Shown here piece after piece: positions 1 through 42,800 of a stretch of DNA of 64,000 nucleotides (positions are counted from its first letter, which is position 1; each line of letters opens with the position of its first letter). Source of the DNA: Petrosia ficiformis (lineage: Eukaryota > Porifera > Demospongiae > Haplosclerida > Petrosiidae); assembly GCA_947044365.1 (NCBI GenBank), contig OX345653.1, forward strand, positions 2,985,501 to 3,049,500. The letters are read 5' to 3'. The notes below the pieces were generated by a model, which saw nothing but the letters and a program-made list of their open reading frames with translations, was not told the DNA's origin and made no database searches. Position numbers and translations under genes: made by a program.

Positions 1-1092
1 CTTCGCTCCCCATATCGTTCCCCACCTCCGCTTGGTGTCTACAAGCGTCAAAGATCCCACTCTGCATCTCATTTGGATGATGAAGAACTCACCTTTTCCA
101 GTACAGAGACAGAAGATGAGGTTTCAATTAAAAATCGAAAGTTTAAAGGGCGTGACCGGAGGGCTAAAACAGATGATGAGCTTGATGATAAAGACTGCCT
201 ATCTCTACCTATTAGTCAAATTCGTCGACGGGTATTAATGTCAGATCCAAACTTGGGAACTCCCGTCACAGATTCACCACAACTACCACCATCTTTGGTT
301 CAAAACTATGATCCCTCAGCATGTAAAAAACAAAAAAGCATAGACAGTGATGAGAGTAATACTTCATCCCGTAACTCAAACACAGATTTGGCAATCTTAG
401 ATCCAGAAGTGGCTCTCCCACCTTCGGTGATCAAAGCTCAACAAAGACCTCAGCCAGTGAATTATAGTACAGTTGTTCACATGAATTCTACTACATCAGA
501 ATTCACATCATCTGATAATGACAGCGTGTTTCAAATAAATAGCAGTGATCCAAATACATACAGCTCACATCTAAGTTCTGATACTGATAGAGATTCAATA
601 AATAGCCGCAGTCCCACTCATTCTTCTCAGAGTCAAAAAAGTCATAAACGTAAACACCGTCACCACCATCACAACCATAACGATAGCAACCATGTCCATA
701 CCCACCATCACCATACTAAACATCATGATAGCAATCATCATGATAGTACCCATGTGAACAACCCTCAATACTCTCTTGATGCAAAACAATTTAGTAGACA
801 TAACAGAAAAATGACACCACCAGGGCACACCCTATCACCACTTGGATCAATGCAATTTAGTGTACATTCATCTCCTGGGGGTAGATATCGATTGGGATCT
901 CATCACTCATCCGGTTCTAACCAGTCAAATTTATCAGTACATAGTGAGAGTGCAATACCATCTCAAGTTCGTTCACATCAACACTTCTATTCCCCTCCTC
1001 AGCAAAGAAGAAGTATACAAAATATTAATCGTACTCCATCACCTGTTCAAATATCCCTACCAACAGACGATTCTTCAGCAACTCCTTTGTAA
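1..1092 (+). CDS. C-terminal part of a Ser/His-rich protein (5' end outside window)
   Basis: The frame is open from base 1 to a TAA stop at 1090-1092, about 363 codons without a visible intron, so this is a terminal exon whose gene begins upstream of the window. There is no reason to place a start here; the first in-frame ATG is internal. The protein is hydrophilic and low in complexity: acidic and Ser-rich stretches early, basic RRR/RRAK patches, then a run rich in His with repeats such as HHHHNHNDSN and HHDSNHHDS around residues 210-255, and a Ser/Pro/Gln-rich tail. There is no membrane segment or fold I recognise. It looks like a disordered cytoplasmic or nuclear tail, and the His-rich part could bind metal, which is only a guess. 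The family is unknown to me. Confidence 0.75.
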   Translation, partial: LRSPYRSPPPLGVYKRQRSHSASHLDDEELTFSSTETEDEVSIKNRKFKGRDRRAKTDDELDDKDCLSLPISQIRRRVLMSDPNLGTPVTDSPQLPPSLVQNYDPSACKKQKSIDSDESNTSSRNSNTDLAILDPEVALPPSVIKAQQRPQPVNYSTVVHMNSTTSEFTSSDNDSVFQINSSDPNTYSSHLSSDTDRDSINSRSPTHSSQSQKSHKRKHRHHHHNHNDSNHVHTHHHHTKHHDSNHHDSTHVNNPQYSLDAKQFSRHNRKMTPPGHTLSPLGSMQFSVHSSPGGRYRLGSHHSSGSNQSNLSVHSESAIPSQVRSHQHFYSPPQQRRSIQNINRTPSPVQISLPTDDSSATPL

Positions 1093-1560
1093 AAGACTGG
1101 ACTCATTTACAAGTCATCAATTCTCTGTTCTTTTTTAGTTTTGTTTTTAAATTCATTATATTTGTATGTCCCCTCCCCTGACCCCGAACTACATGAATCT
1201 AGTAGCCTTAATTTCCTGAAGTCTTTGGCTTTTAATTACTTAATAACTTTTTATCACATTTTTTTGTGTACTTCAGTATACTCAATTACTCATTAACTAT
1301 TTGTAATTAATTATTTTCACGTATGGCAAAAAGTTGGCTATCACTAATTTTACATTGTTTTGTGGTTGTATAATAATAGTACTTGTATAAATATAATAAA
1401 TAGCATTATGTTTATTTGAACTTCATAATTAAACGATGTTGCATGTGGGTGGGGCTATAAACATTGAGATTACAATTGCATGAGTGATGAGTGCCCAATA
1501 AAGGTCTTGATTATTAAAAATATTAAAACATGTATTGCATTTTAAAGGCTGCTATATGTT
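1093..1560 (+). other. 3' flank of the Ser/His-rich gene, candidate polyadenylation signals
   Basis: AT-rich non-coding sequence follows the stop. AATAAA hexamers occur near 1396 and near 1497, and either could end the transcript. No ORF or conserved exon is seen. Confidence 0.45.
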
Positions 1561-1589
1561 GCATGCAAACGTGCAATATCTGATTTTTA

Positions 1590-1695
1590 AAGTGCTGGCA
1601 GGTGACGCCTTTCCTGCAATTACATTTAGATAATGTATCTCATGAAATTCTGACCAATGAGATTATCTCATAGGTCAGAATTTCATTATCTAAAT
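1590..1695. repeat. Short palindromic dispersed repeat
   Basis: A stretch beginning AGTGCTGGCAGGTGACGCC is followed by an imperfect palindrome built on ATTTAGATAATG and the phrase AAATTCTGACC in both orientations. A diverged relative lies at about 36716-36785 in a CAD intron, so this is a dispersed element and not a local oddity. Confidence 0.5.
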
Positions 1696-1904
1696 ATAAT
1701 TATACAGTACTCAGCTCGATACTGATCATGAGGAGTCTGGGAATGAGGTGTATGACCTTGATGGAAGTATGGAATTAGACTCTCTAATGATAGATTGTTG
1801 AATGTTTACAATGAATCATAATTATTGTTGCATGAAATCTTGGTATTCATAATGGGGCATATACACCTCATCAAAAATTCAATGTTACATAGTACATAGT
1901 ACAT

Positions 1905-1987
1905 AATCATTACATAATTATAAATATATATATGATATAATTATATGCGTATATATAATTATATATATATATTATATATATAATAAT

Positions 1988-2035
<48 letters not shown>
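1905..2035. repeat. AT microsatellite
   Basis: Long TA/AT dinucleotide tract. A matching AT tract at 2306-2340 closes the fold-back block from the other side. The short ORFs predicted here are artefacts of the repeat. Confidence 0.85.
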
Positions 2036-2038
<3 letters not shown>

Positions 2039-2305
2039 TGATGGTGACATCATCCCTTTGATGTGGTGAGTCCTATATATTGTATATAGACCTTCCATTT
2101 GCACACTATGCAGGAGATGTCACCATCATACAATATATTGTATATGGTATGCTAATAGGTCCTATATACTGAATATAGGACCCTCATTTTGTGTCCTCGG
2201 ATGTGATATAGCCCTCGCAGGCTTGGGCTATATCACATCCTTGGACACAAAATTCAGGTCCTATATTTTGTATATAGGACGTATTAGCATACTATATAAT
2301 ATACA
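2036..2305. mobile_element. Fold-back (hairpin) MITE pair flanked by AT repeats
   Basis: Two inverted repeats abut. 2036-2051 is the exact reverse complement of 2116-2131. 2131-2305 is almost entirely self-complementary: a left arm with GGTATGCTAATAGGTCC and TTTTGTGTCC pairs with a right arm with GGACACAAAA and GGACGTATTAGCATAC, and the centre GGATGTGATATAGCCC pairs with GGGCTATATCACATCC around a loop of about 10 bases. There is no coding capacity. The structure is that of a hairpin MITE, possibly one element inserted into another. Confidence 0.75.
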
Positions 2306-2529
2306 TATATAATTATATATATATATATATATATATATAAATTTATTAAGCTATCACAATTTTTTAATTAAGCCAATTTGTTGTAACATCTGCAGGAACA
2401 TCCATCTCTACACAATGAAAACACTAGACTTGTAATAATACAGACACTGTCTAATTATGCAGTGTCTACAGAGCCAGATGGAAGTGTATACTTTCGTTGT
2501 GTATTGTTAATACAAACTGTAGCTACCTA

Positions 2530-3155
2530 GATTACTACCTAATCATACTATACTCTAACAACATTTCAGATAACGAATGCCATATATTCTAGCTACCTAG
2601 AATGTATAGCACTACCTAATCATACTACACTCTAATGATAACAAGTGTTTCAACGAACGAGTGCCATATATTCTAGCTACCTAGAACGTATAGCACTACC
2701 TAATCATACTACACTCTAATGATAACAAGTGTTTCAAGGAACGAGTGCCATATATTCTAGCTACCTAGAACGTATAGCACTACCTAATCATACTACACTC
2801 TAATGATAACAAGTGTTTCAACGAACGAGTGCCATATATTCTAGCTACCTAGAACGTATAGCACTACCTAATCATACTACACTCTAATGATAACAAGTGT
2901 TTCAAGGAACGAGTGCCATATATTCTAGCTACCTAGAATGTATAGCACTACCTAATCATACTACACTCTAATGATAACAAGTGTTTCAAGGAACGAGTGC
3001 CGTATATTCTAGCTACCTAGAATGTATAGCACTACCTAATCATACTACACTCTAATGATAACAAGTGTTTCAAGGAACGAGTGCCATATATTCTAGCTAC
3101 CTAGAATGTATAGCACTACCTACACTCTATTGATAACAAGTGTTTCAAGGAATGA
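2530..3155. repeat. 84-bp tandem repeat (minisatellite)
   Basis: The unit starts CTAGCTACCTAGAAYGTATA and recurs at 2589, 2673, 2757, 2841, 2925, 3009 and 3093, exactly 84 bp apart. A diverged unit precedes the array and a truncated one ends it. Units differ at only a few positions, so the array is recent or homogenised. It is non-coding in all frames. Confidence 0.92.
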
Positions 3156-3344
3156 CAACATACTGTGAGTAACAACAGGAGTGTCTAAGGCTTGGTGTGG
3201 CACACAGTTAAAGGAATTAATAATTATACTTACTGAACTACTAGTGAGAGTAGATGTAGTGGCACAAATATAGGAACAAATTGAAATAGGTGAGGGGAGA
3301 GAGCTAGGGGCTGACCTGTGCATGCAAGTGTCATGTAATACCTA

Positions 3345-3510
3345 TTATTAGTGATGTGCAATACATATCGATATATCAAAATATGATATTTTCATTCAAT
3401 ATCGCGATACAATATTTGCTTTTGGGTGTATCAATACACTAGTGTAGGCAGTTTAGTAAACGTGATATTTTTGGCAGCAATACACACAATATATTCTATT
3501 TTTTAGCCAC
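3345..3510. mobile_element. Dispersed element ending in a GTGATGTGCAATAC-type terminal repeat
   Basis: The segment shares the ordered blocks GTGATGTGCRATAC, ATCGATATATC, CAATATCGCGATACAATATT, TTGGGTGTATC and ACTAGTG with inverted copies at about 10160-10285, 19590-19705 and 43313-43655. The last copy is fullest and has inverted ends. Non-autonomous; no ORF. Confidence 0.6.
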
Positions 3511-3803
3511 ATCGAACATCCCTAAATGTTATGTACTGTCATACATATGTGTATAAAAACAGTGCATACCATGGTTATTGAAAACACTATACTGTTGACA
3601 TGTTGCCCCTACATAAATTTGGGGGCTTTTCTACTCACGAGTCCCAATAAATGAATTTGACGGCAACTACATTAAACAATCTTTTAAAAAAATCATATAT
3701 ATATATAATAGTTTCTATTTTAGCATTAAATTTGTTAATACGTAAAGTAATAAAATAGCAAAACTAATTTATAATAAGCTACTTTTCACAACACCAAAAC
3801 CAG

Positions 3804-4778
3804 TCACAACCAGTTATTTGGTAAAGTTCCCCTTGAATTTTCAAGCAACAATGTTTCACTGGGAGGCAGATTCGCTGTACAATTCGTGAATTGAGCTTTA
3901 CTTAAATCACAATCTACAAATGTTTGGGCTACAAGAAACCGACAATTTTTAAACACAACCCCTTTGCAGTAACATTCTATGAACTCAATCTTGTGCGAGA
4001 AAAGAACATTAACAAAATGTGTATCATTCAAATTTTCTCCTTTGATTACAAGTTCTTCTTTTGTCTGAAATCCAGTGATTTGCTGTTGACCACTGGATGA
4101 TCGTTGCATAACGGCCTTAAAACCACATTGTCTTATGTCAGTTAGTTTAGGTTTGCGGCTGTTTAGTTCCCAAGTGATGAAGTTGAACAAGTCTTTCAAT
4201 TGGTAGAAATGAGCTTCGTTTCGTATCGTTTGTAAGTCAATCTCGGTTAATCGAGTGTCTTTCAGCCATAAAAGAGAGCTCTCACCATCTCTCAAGAAAT
4301 TGAGGATTTTGTCAAAAAACTCTGGGTCTCGATCAATCTTGATCTTGTTCTTTGTCGGATCTGCTTGAAGCATTGCATTGAGCATTACAGCAAGCACTGA
4401 CTCTGGGACAGAATTAATAGTTGCAGGACAAGTTGTAAAGGTTTTATTCCCGATTTGTAAATCTATCGTTCCTAGAGGTGCTTGATACAAAGCCATAGAT
4501 GTAACCTTGCGTTGTATTTCTTCAAACGCATCTTTTTCCCTTTCAAATACTGCCCTTTCGAAGTCTAAATTTGCTTCCCTCTGTCTCATCGTTTGTTCGC
4601 TGTTTCTCTTGTATTCTTCGTACTTTTTTCTGAGTTCAGTGGCTTTAGCTAAAATTGTTTGAGCTGCATTAGAGAGATCGAGTTCTACTGTTTGAATATC
4701 CTCTATAGTACTTTGAAGTTGCTGAAGGTCATCGTCTCCACCAGTCGCCATTCTGGAGGTTGGGCTGTCACTTTGCAA
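3804..4778 (-). CDS. KCTD-like BTB/T1-domain protein with N-terminal coiled coil
   Basis: Intact single-exon ORF of 324 aa. Residues about 15-95 are charged and heptad-rich (LQQLQSTIEDIQTVELDLS and following), a likely coiled coil. Residues about 103-200 form a T1-type BTB domain: IDLQIGNKTFTTCPATI, then IDRDPEFFDKILNFLRDG, then RNEAHFYQLKDLFNFI. The C-terminal third has Cys- and Phe-spaced motifs (VVFKNCRFLVAQTFVDCDLS) that resemble degenerate pentapeptide repeats, as in KCTD9-type proteins. Family members usually form oligomers, and many act as cullin-3 adaptors. That role here is inference. A second in-frame ATG (MATGG) lies ten codons in. The lack of introns beside a 47-exon neighbour may reflect an old retrocopy or simply the family habit. 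Confidence 0.88.
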   Translation of the reverse strand: MQSDSPTSRMATGGDDDLQQLQSTIEDIQTVELDLSNAAQTILAKATELRKKYEEYKRNSEQTMRQREANLDFERAVFEREKDAFEEIQRKVTSMALYQAPLGTIDLQIGNKTFTTCPATINSVPESVLAVMLNAMLQADPTKNKIKIDRDPEFFDKILNFLRDGESSLLWLKDTRLTEIDLQTIRNEAHFYQLKDLFNFITWELNSRKPKLTDIRQCGFKAVMQRSSSGQQQITGFQTKEELVIKGENLNDTHFVNVLFSHKIEFIECYCKGVVFKNCRFLVAQTFVDCDLSKAQFTNCTANLPPSETLLLENSRGTLPNNWL

Positions 4779-5204
4779 GGTATGGTACTAGTCACTGTTA
4801 TAGTGCGTCGTTTTCTTAGCATAATTATTATAGCTCCCGTGATCAACTAAATGTGAATCTGGTTGACGTTACGTTAGCCGTTGCTGTACTACAATGGGTG
4901 GAGCTCAATCCAGGATTTTAAAGTTACAATAGAGTGCTTAAACATATCCTGATTCTAGGATTTAGGGTTTATTGTCTGTGATGTACCTTGCCCACTCTCT
5001 TTTTGTGTCATTATTATTGGTTCTGTAATGAATATGAACTGCTCATATAGAACAGTACACAGAGAATGGGTGGAGTTCAGTACTATAAAAATTATTATGG
5101 TGTTGATGAAGTCATTAACAATAATTATCATAAAGTCATTACTATGAAAAAAGGGAAGAAAAAAAGAAATCACTGTTTCAACTTTTGAAAAGAGCCTAAA
5201 ATAT
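4779..5204 (-). other. Gap between KCTD-like gene and CAD, with CAD polyadenylation signal
   Basis: This 426-bp gap is the CAD 3' UTR and the KCTD-like promoter, both on the minus strand. A minus-strand AATAAA lies at 4968-4973, about 230 bases after the CAD stop. No other gene is visible. Confidence 0.5.
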
Positions 5205-38268
<33,064 letters not shown>

Positions 38269-38515
38269 GACTATAAACAACACGTGGCCTTCCTACTATA
38301 CTACGCTCCACCTGCTAAATTTTAATACATACTACGTAAGGTTACGTAGTATGCATTATCTCTGATTTTGTGAAATAGTCTGTGCAATACGTAATCGAAA
38401 AAGGCAAGTGAACACAATCCTGATGCTTGTTTATGGTGTAATAAACAAAGTAATGATAGATACATATTGCTCTGATGCTTTTGTAGTTAATAATTATACA
38501 ATACATGTATGTGTA
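38269..38515 (-). promoter_or_regulatory. Upstream region of CAD
   Basis: About 250 bp of AT-rich sequence directly before the CAD ATG. It contains a short palindrome (TACGTAAGGTTACGTA) near 38333-38350. No TATA box can be assigned with confidence. Confidence 0.35.
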
Positions 38516-38517
38516 GG

Positions 38518-38753
38518 TATTGCGCACTGGGACATTTGTTTGTAGTGAAGAAGTTGTAGCTGTTGTATTGGCTGATGCACCCTGTAATCTTACCTACTCA
38601 TATACAGAACTAAAGGAAGCCATCCCTGAATTCCTAGACCCAACTGCATCTACTCTCAAAATCATTAGAAACCAGACAAATAGGAGAAGGAAGTGCTGCA
38701 CTATCATTCTTAAAAAAAACTGCAATCCAACTTCAGTGATGCCTTGAAGGAAG
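38518..38753 (+). pseudogene. Exon-like fragment with frameshifts, family unknown
   Basis: The stretch is flanked by an acceptor-like TGTGTAG and a donor-like AAG/GTATAG. One frame reads EEVVAVVLADAPCNLTYSY and continues through ELKEAIPEFLDPTA. The protein-like signal then moves to another frame, GEGSAALSFLKKTAIQL, and back to SDALKEG. A real exon would not need two frame changes, so this looks like a decayed gene fragment upstream of CAD. I do not recognise the parent protein. Confidence 0.4.
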
Positions 38754-38794
38754 GTATAGTTACTAATCTCAATTTACTGCTTGAATGTGATAAA

Positions 38795-39175
38795 TGTGAC
38801 ACCAAGGCACCACAGACACCTTGGTCTCCCTCCACAGGCACATGAGACACCAAGGGACACCAAGGACACATCAGACACCAGGAGCACCTGAGGTACACAC
38901 AATGTACCAGGGACACCTAAGGTACCAGGGACACCTTAGTCTCCACAGGCACGAGACACCATGGACACAACAGGCACCTCAGACACCGAGGCACCACAGA
39001 AACCTTGGTCTCCACCAAGGACACCATGGGCACCAGAGACACCAAAGGACACTACAGGCCCCTGGGACACCTCAGTCACCACAGGCGAAGGAGACACTCA
39101 GGGACACCAAGAACATCAAAGACACCCTTGATGCCAAGGCACCTCAGACATCACAGACACCACAAACACCTCAGA
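38795..39175. repeat. GACACC-rich minisatellite
   Basis: Imperfect repeats of CACCAAGGACACC, CACCACAGACACC and GGGACACC. The His/Thr/Pro ORFs on the plus strand come from the repeat. Confidence 0.85.
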
Positions 39176-39354
39176 CAACTACTATATACATGTACATAGT
39201 ACATATATAAATTGCTGACTGTGTATATTTTGTGATCCTTATATGAAGTAGTAACCCTTTTATATTCTACTTACTTACCCACCTATTTCACATTTTACAG
39301 TTTCAGTTACAGTATGTGCAAGTGGTTTACCTTTGAGGCAGGGAGTAGTTTCTA

Positions 39355-39660
39355 ATAGGTGTGGACAATACCAGTAATTTTCACTTCAATACAATACCAA
39401 GTAGTTTGGGAATCAGACTCAATCAGTATCGGTGGTATCAAATACGATACCAATACTTGATAATGCACATGTACATAATACACATGCTTACATAAAGGTC
39501 AATTTTATACAAATTCAGTTTAAAATGTGGAAGCGCCACGAATATTTTCCCATTAAATGGTGTGCCTGATTAAAATAGAGGCGTGGTAATTGGTATCTAT
39601 ACTTGGACATCACTCAGGTATGGTATCACTATTATCCAATTGAATGGTACATGCAAGATG
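39355..39660. mobile_element. Decayed dispersed element (GATACCAATAC type)
   Basis: Shares GATACCAATAC/GGTATCA phrases in both orientations with 40615-40720, 48890-49000 and 56760-56860. Its ends are not clear. Confidence 0.4.
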
Positions 39661-39894
39661 GATTGATAATGTTGCTATGAGATTTTATATTTTATGTATA
39701 ATTACCTCACATACAAAAAAAGTTATGTGATTGGATCTGTTCATTAGTCTGTCCCTATAAAATACATATACTGTACATATAATTATTATAAGGGTTTCAT
39801 GCGGCATGACTCCAGGACTGAAATAAACTGTTAATAAAAAAAGAATTTACAGAACTGCTGAACAAGAATATGGAGTATGATATTACTTAGAGTT

Positions 39895-42800
39895 TTAAAA
39901 GAAAGAATTCGTGTTTGGTAGCCATCTTGAAGAATCTAATTTGGCATAGAACTCCTACAACAAAAAGTGTATCATGTACATATACACACTATACATGTAA
40001 CTTAACACATTTATATGTAATTATGGTTAAAATAGAATATATCAATTGAATACTTACCATCTCCATTTTGAGGAATTGTGCATTGCATTTGTCAACATCA
40101 GGTATTAAGTCTGGATCTATGTACAATATATTATATAATTATATATAATTATATATGTCTTATAATGAGATTCATAGTCCATACATTTTCAATGGGGCGT
40201 GTACATGTAGTTTTGTATACAAACCTCCATCCATGAAATAGGAATTAACTTAGTAAATAAAGGGGCAAATGAAAGGAAGAAGTATTCACAACATATATCT
40301 TGTGTCAGTGTTCTCCCTAGACCTGTTTAACATGGGGAAGCACTATTTCAGGTGTGTGTATGTTATGTGTAAGAATAGGTCTGGTTATGTTGGAAATGCC
40401 ATTTTTATGTTCTATGGGAATATTGTCTTGTATGTGTACCTTCAAATTCATCTAGAGATGATTTATGAAGAGGAAGAGGAGGAGGAGGAACAAGAGGTAG
40501 ATTAGAAACACCACTAGGAGCCTGTAAATAATAACAAATTAATTATCAATACATTAATCAATTAGTAGCATTATAATTATGTATCACTGTAATATTCACT
40601 CATGATCATTGCATTAGTGATGTACCAATATTACTACAGGTATTTGAAAACTGATACCAATGTTTGATAGTCATGGACATTAGATGATTTTAGCATGGCC
40701 GATACAGATACCAGAAGAAAACTTAGAAAAATAGTATGTTTAGTATGTATTAGTATTATACTACAGTATGACTAGTTTCTCTGAAGTTTAGCTAAATTAT
40801 GCTTACATATACATGTACATATACTAAGGTTGACTACTAAACAGAGTTTTAGTTATAGTTACATGCAACTAAAACAACACAACACTGATATATGCATAAT
40901 TACACTCATATACATGTACACATACATGTATATGTACATGACTATATTGTACATACATGTATATGTACATGACTATATTGTACATACATGTACCACTACA
41001 ACACTGCATAATTACACTCATATACATGTACATGTACATATATGTATGTATATCAGAGTTTTTGATAACTTTTAAAGCATGGGCCAAATTGGCTCGACAG
41101 TGGTTAGTGTGTGTGCTATTAGGAATACATTGTGAGCCAATTAACAAAGAGTTAATGCTGTTAGTGACAATATAATCATAATTAACTGTCCCATCTGGCT
41201 CAAAGAGAGAACTATGCTGTGTCAAATAAGAAGCTCTTTGAGCCAATGGTGTGCCATATGAGCTTATCAAAAACACTGATGTATATGTACATGTACATGA
41301 CTATATTGTACATACCACTACAGGAGGATAGTATCCAGGTAATGAAGGGGTTGATCCTGCATATCCCACTGTTTGCGGAGATCCCAAAAGCCCTCCACCA
41401 GATACAAGAGGTATAGAAGGAGTACCTGATAATACAGTGACAGGATCAATAAATTGGATATGTGTGTAGTGATCATTGTACCTAAAGCTGTAGCAGTTAG
41501 TTGAGGGACTGAATAATTAGGAGTGAGATAAGTGGGAGTGGCATTAGATGTCATCATCATCATTCCTGCAAATGGGTTCGTCCTATGAAAAGATATGATA
41601 ATAATGTACAACTAATAATATCATCTATTGTATTGTTATATAATAATAGTGTAACCAAATTGAACTGGTAGTACATACTATACAAGTAATGTATTTGTAC
41701 AGTATAGTACAGCACAGTACAGCACAATACAATACAGTATGTTACAATACTGTACAGTACAGTACAATACAGTAGGGTTGTTATGTGGAAGTGGTTATTT
41801 TAGTTTTGTTGCTAAGGTACCATTCCAATCTTGTTCGTGTGCTTTTTCAGTTTTAATATCCCTACATGTTCTTTCATTTTTTTTTTTAAATGTTTTTATT
41901 ATTCTTTATAATTATTTCTTTCTTACATTGGTTTAGGAGGTTGTGCTTCTCTGATCTTTATGGGTTTACTACCCAGTCCAAGAGTGTTATCCATCTCTGT
42001 AAGAGACCTGTCTCTCTCAAACTGATCACAAAATCTCACAAACCCATATCCTTTACTGACACCATTTTCATCTTCAACAACTACAAAATTAATTTACATG
42101 TAAATGTAATATACATCGTAAATTTCTTGGTCAAAGTTGGAGGTGGTCAAAAGCTAATGGTCAAAGTTGCATCTACATGTATATGTAGATGCAACTTTGA
42201 CCACATCTCTGCTAAGCAAACTCAAAATTTAAGCAATGCTGTTCAGGATTCATAAAGGATTTTTTCTGGGAACCATAAGTTAATAATTCAAAGATTTATA
42301 AAAAGTTCAAAAGCAATAAAAAGCATATACTACATAGCGAATAGGGGACTGCCCTCAAGATTTCAATTTTAGATCTTCCGAGATTAATGTAAATGTCACA
42401 AATGTGGTGTGTATATGGGGGCTCTGGGAGTGAGATATCCCAGGGTCCCACTTCCCCATTCGTATGAACCCATCAATGATTATCACTTGTCTTTCTTGTC
42501 AATATTAATTTTACTAGTTATCTATCACAACAGTATAAATCCAGTAAACTATAACTAAAATATATAACAAACATGTGTTTACCTTTTGCAAATCGTACAG
42601 ATCTATATCGATTCAAGAAATGTTCCTGAAAGGACAAAGAAAGAAGTGTAAGAATTACATGTATAATGTTTGAGCTATGTCTATAGTACATGTACCAATC
42701 ATTGTTTCCCCCTAAAGGGTGGTAGCAAGGCACACCCTCGCTCTTTAGTCTTGCTCCATCATCCTTTAATTTTAAATCTCATGATGAAAACACTGTTTAA

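Noticed and set aside
2530..3155. CRISPR-like array
   Set aside because: Units are contiguous 84-bp repeats with no unique spacers, in an intron-rich eukaryotic genome.
40269..40505. Plus-strand ORF with an acidic tail
   Set aside because: It runs antisense over TRNAU1AP exon 10 (the Pro/Leu-rich segment), which explains the Glu-rich end.
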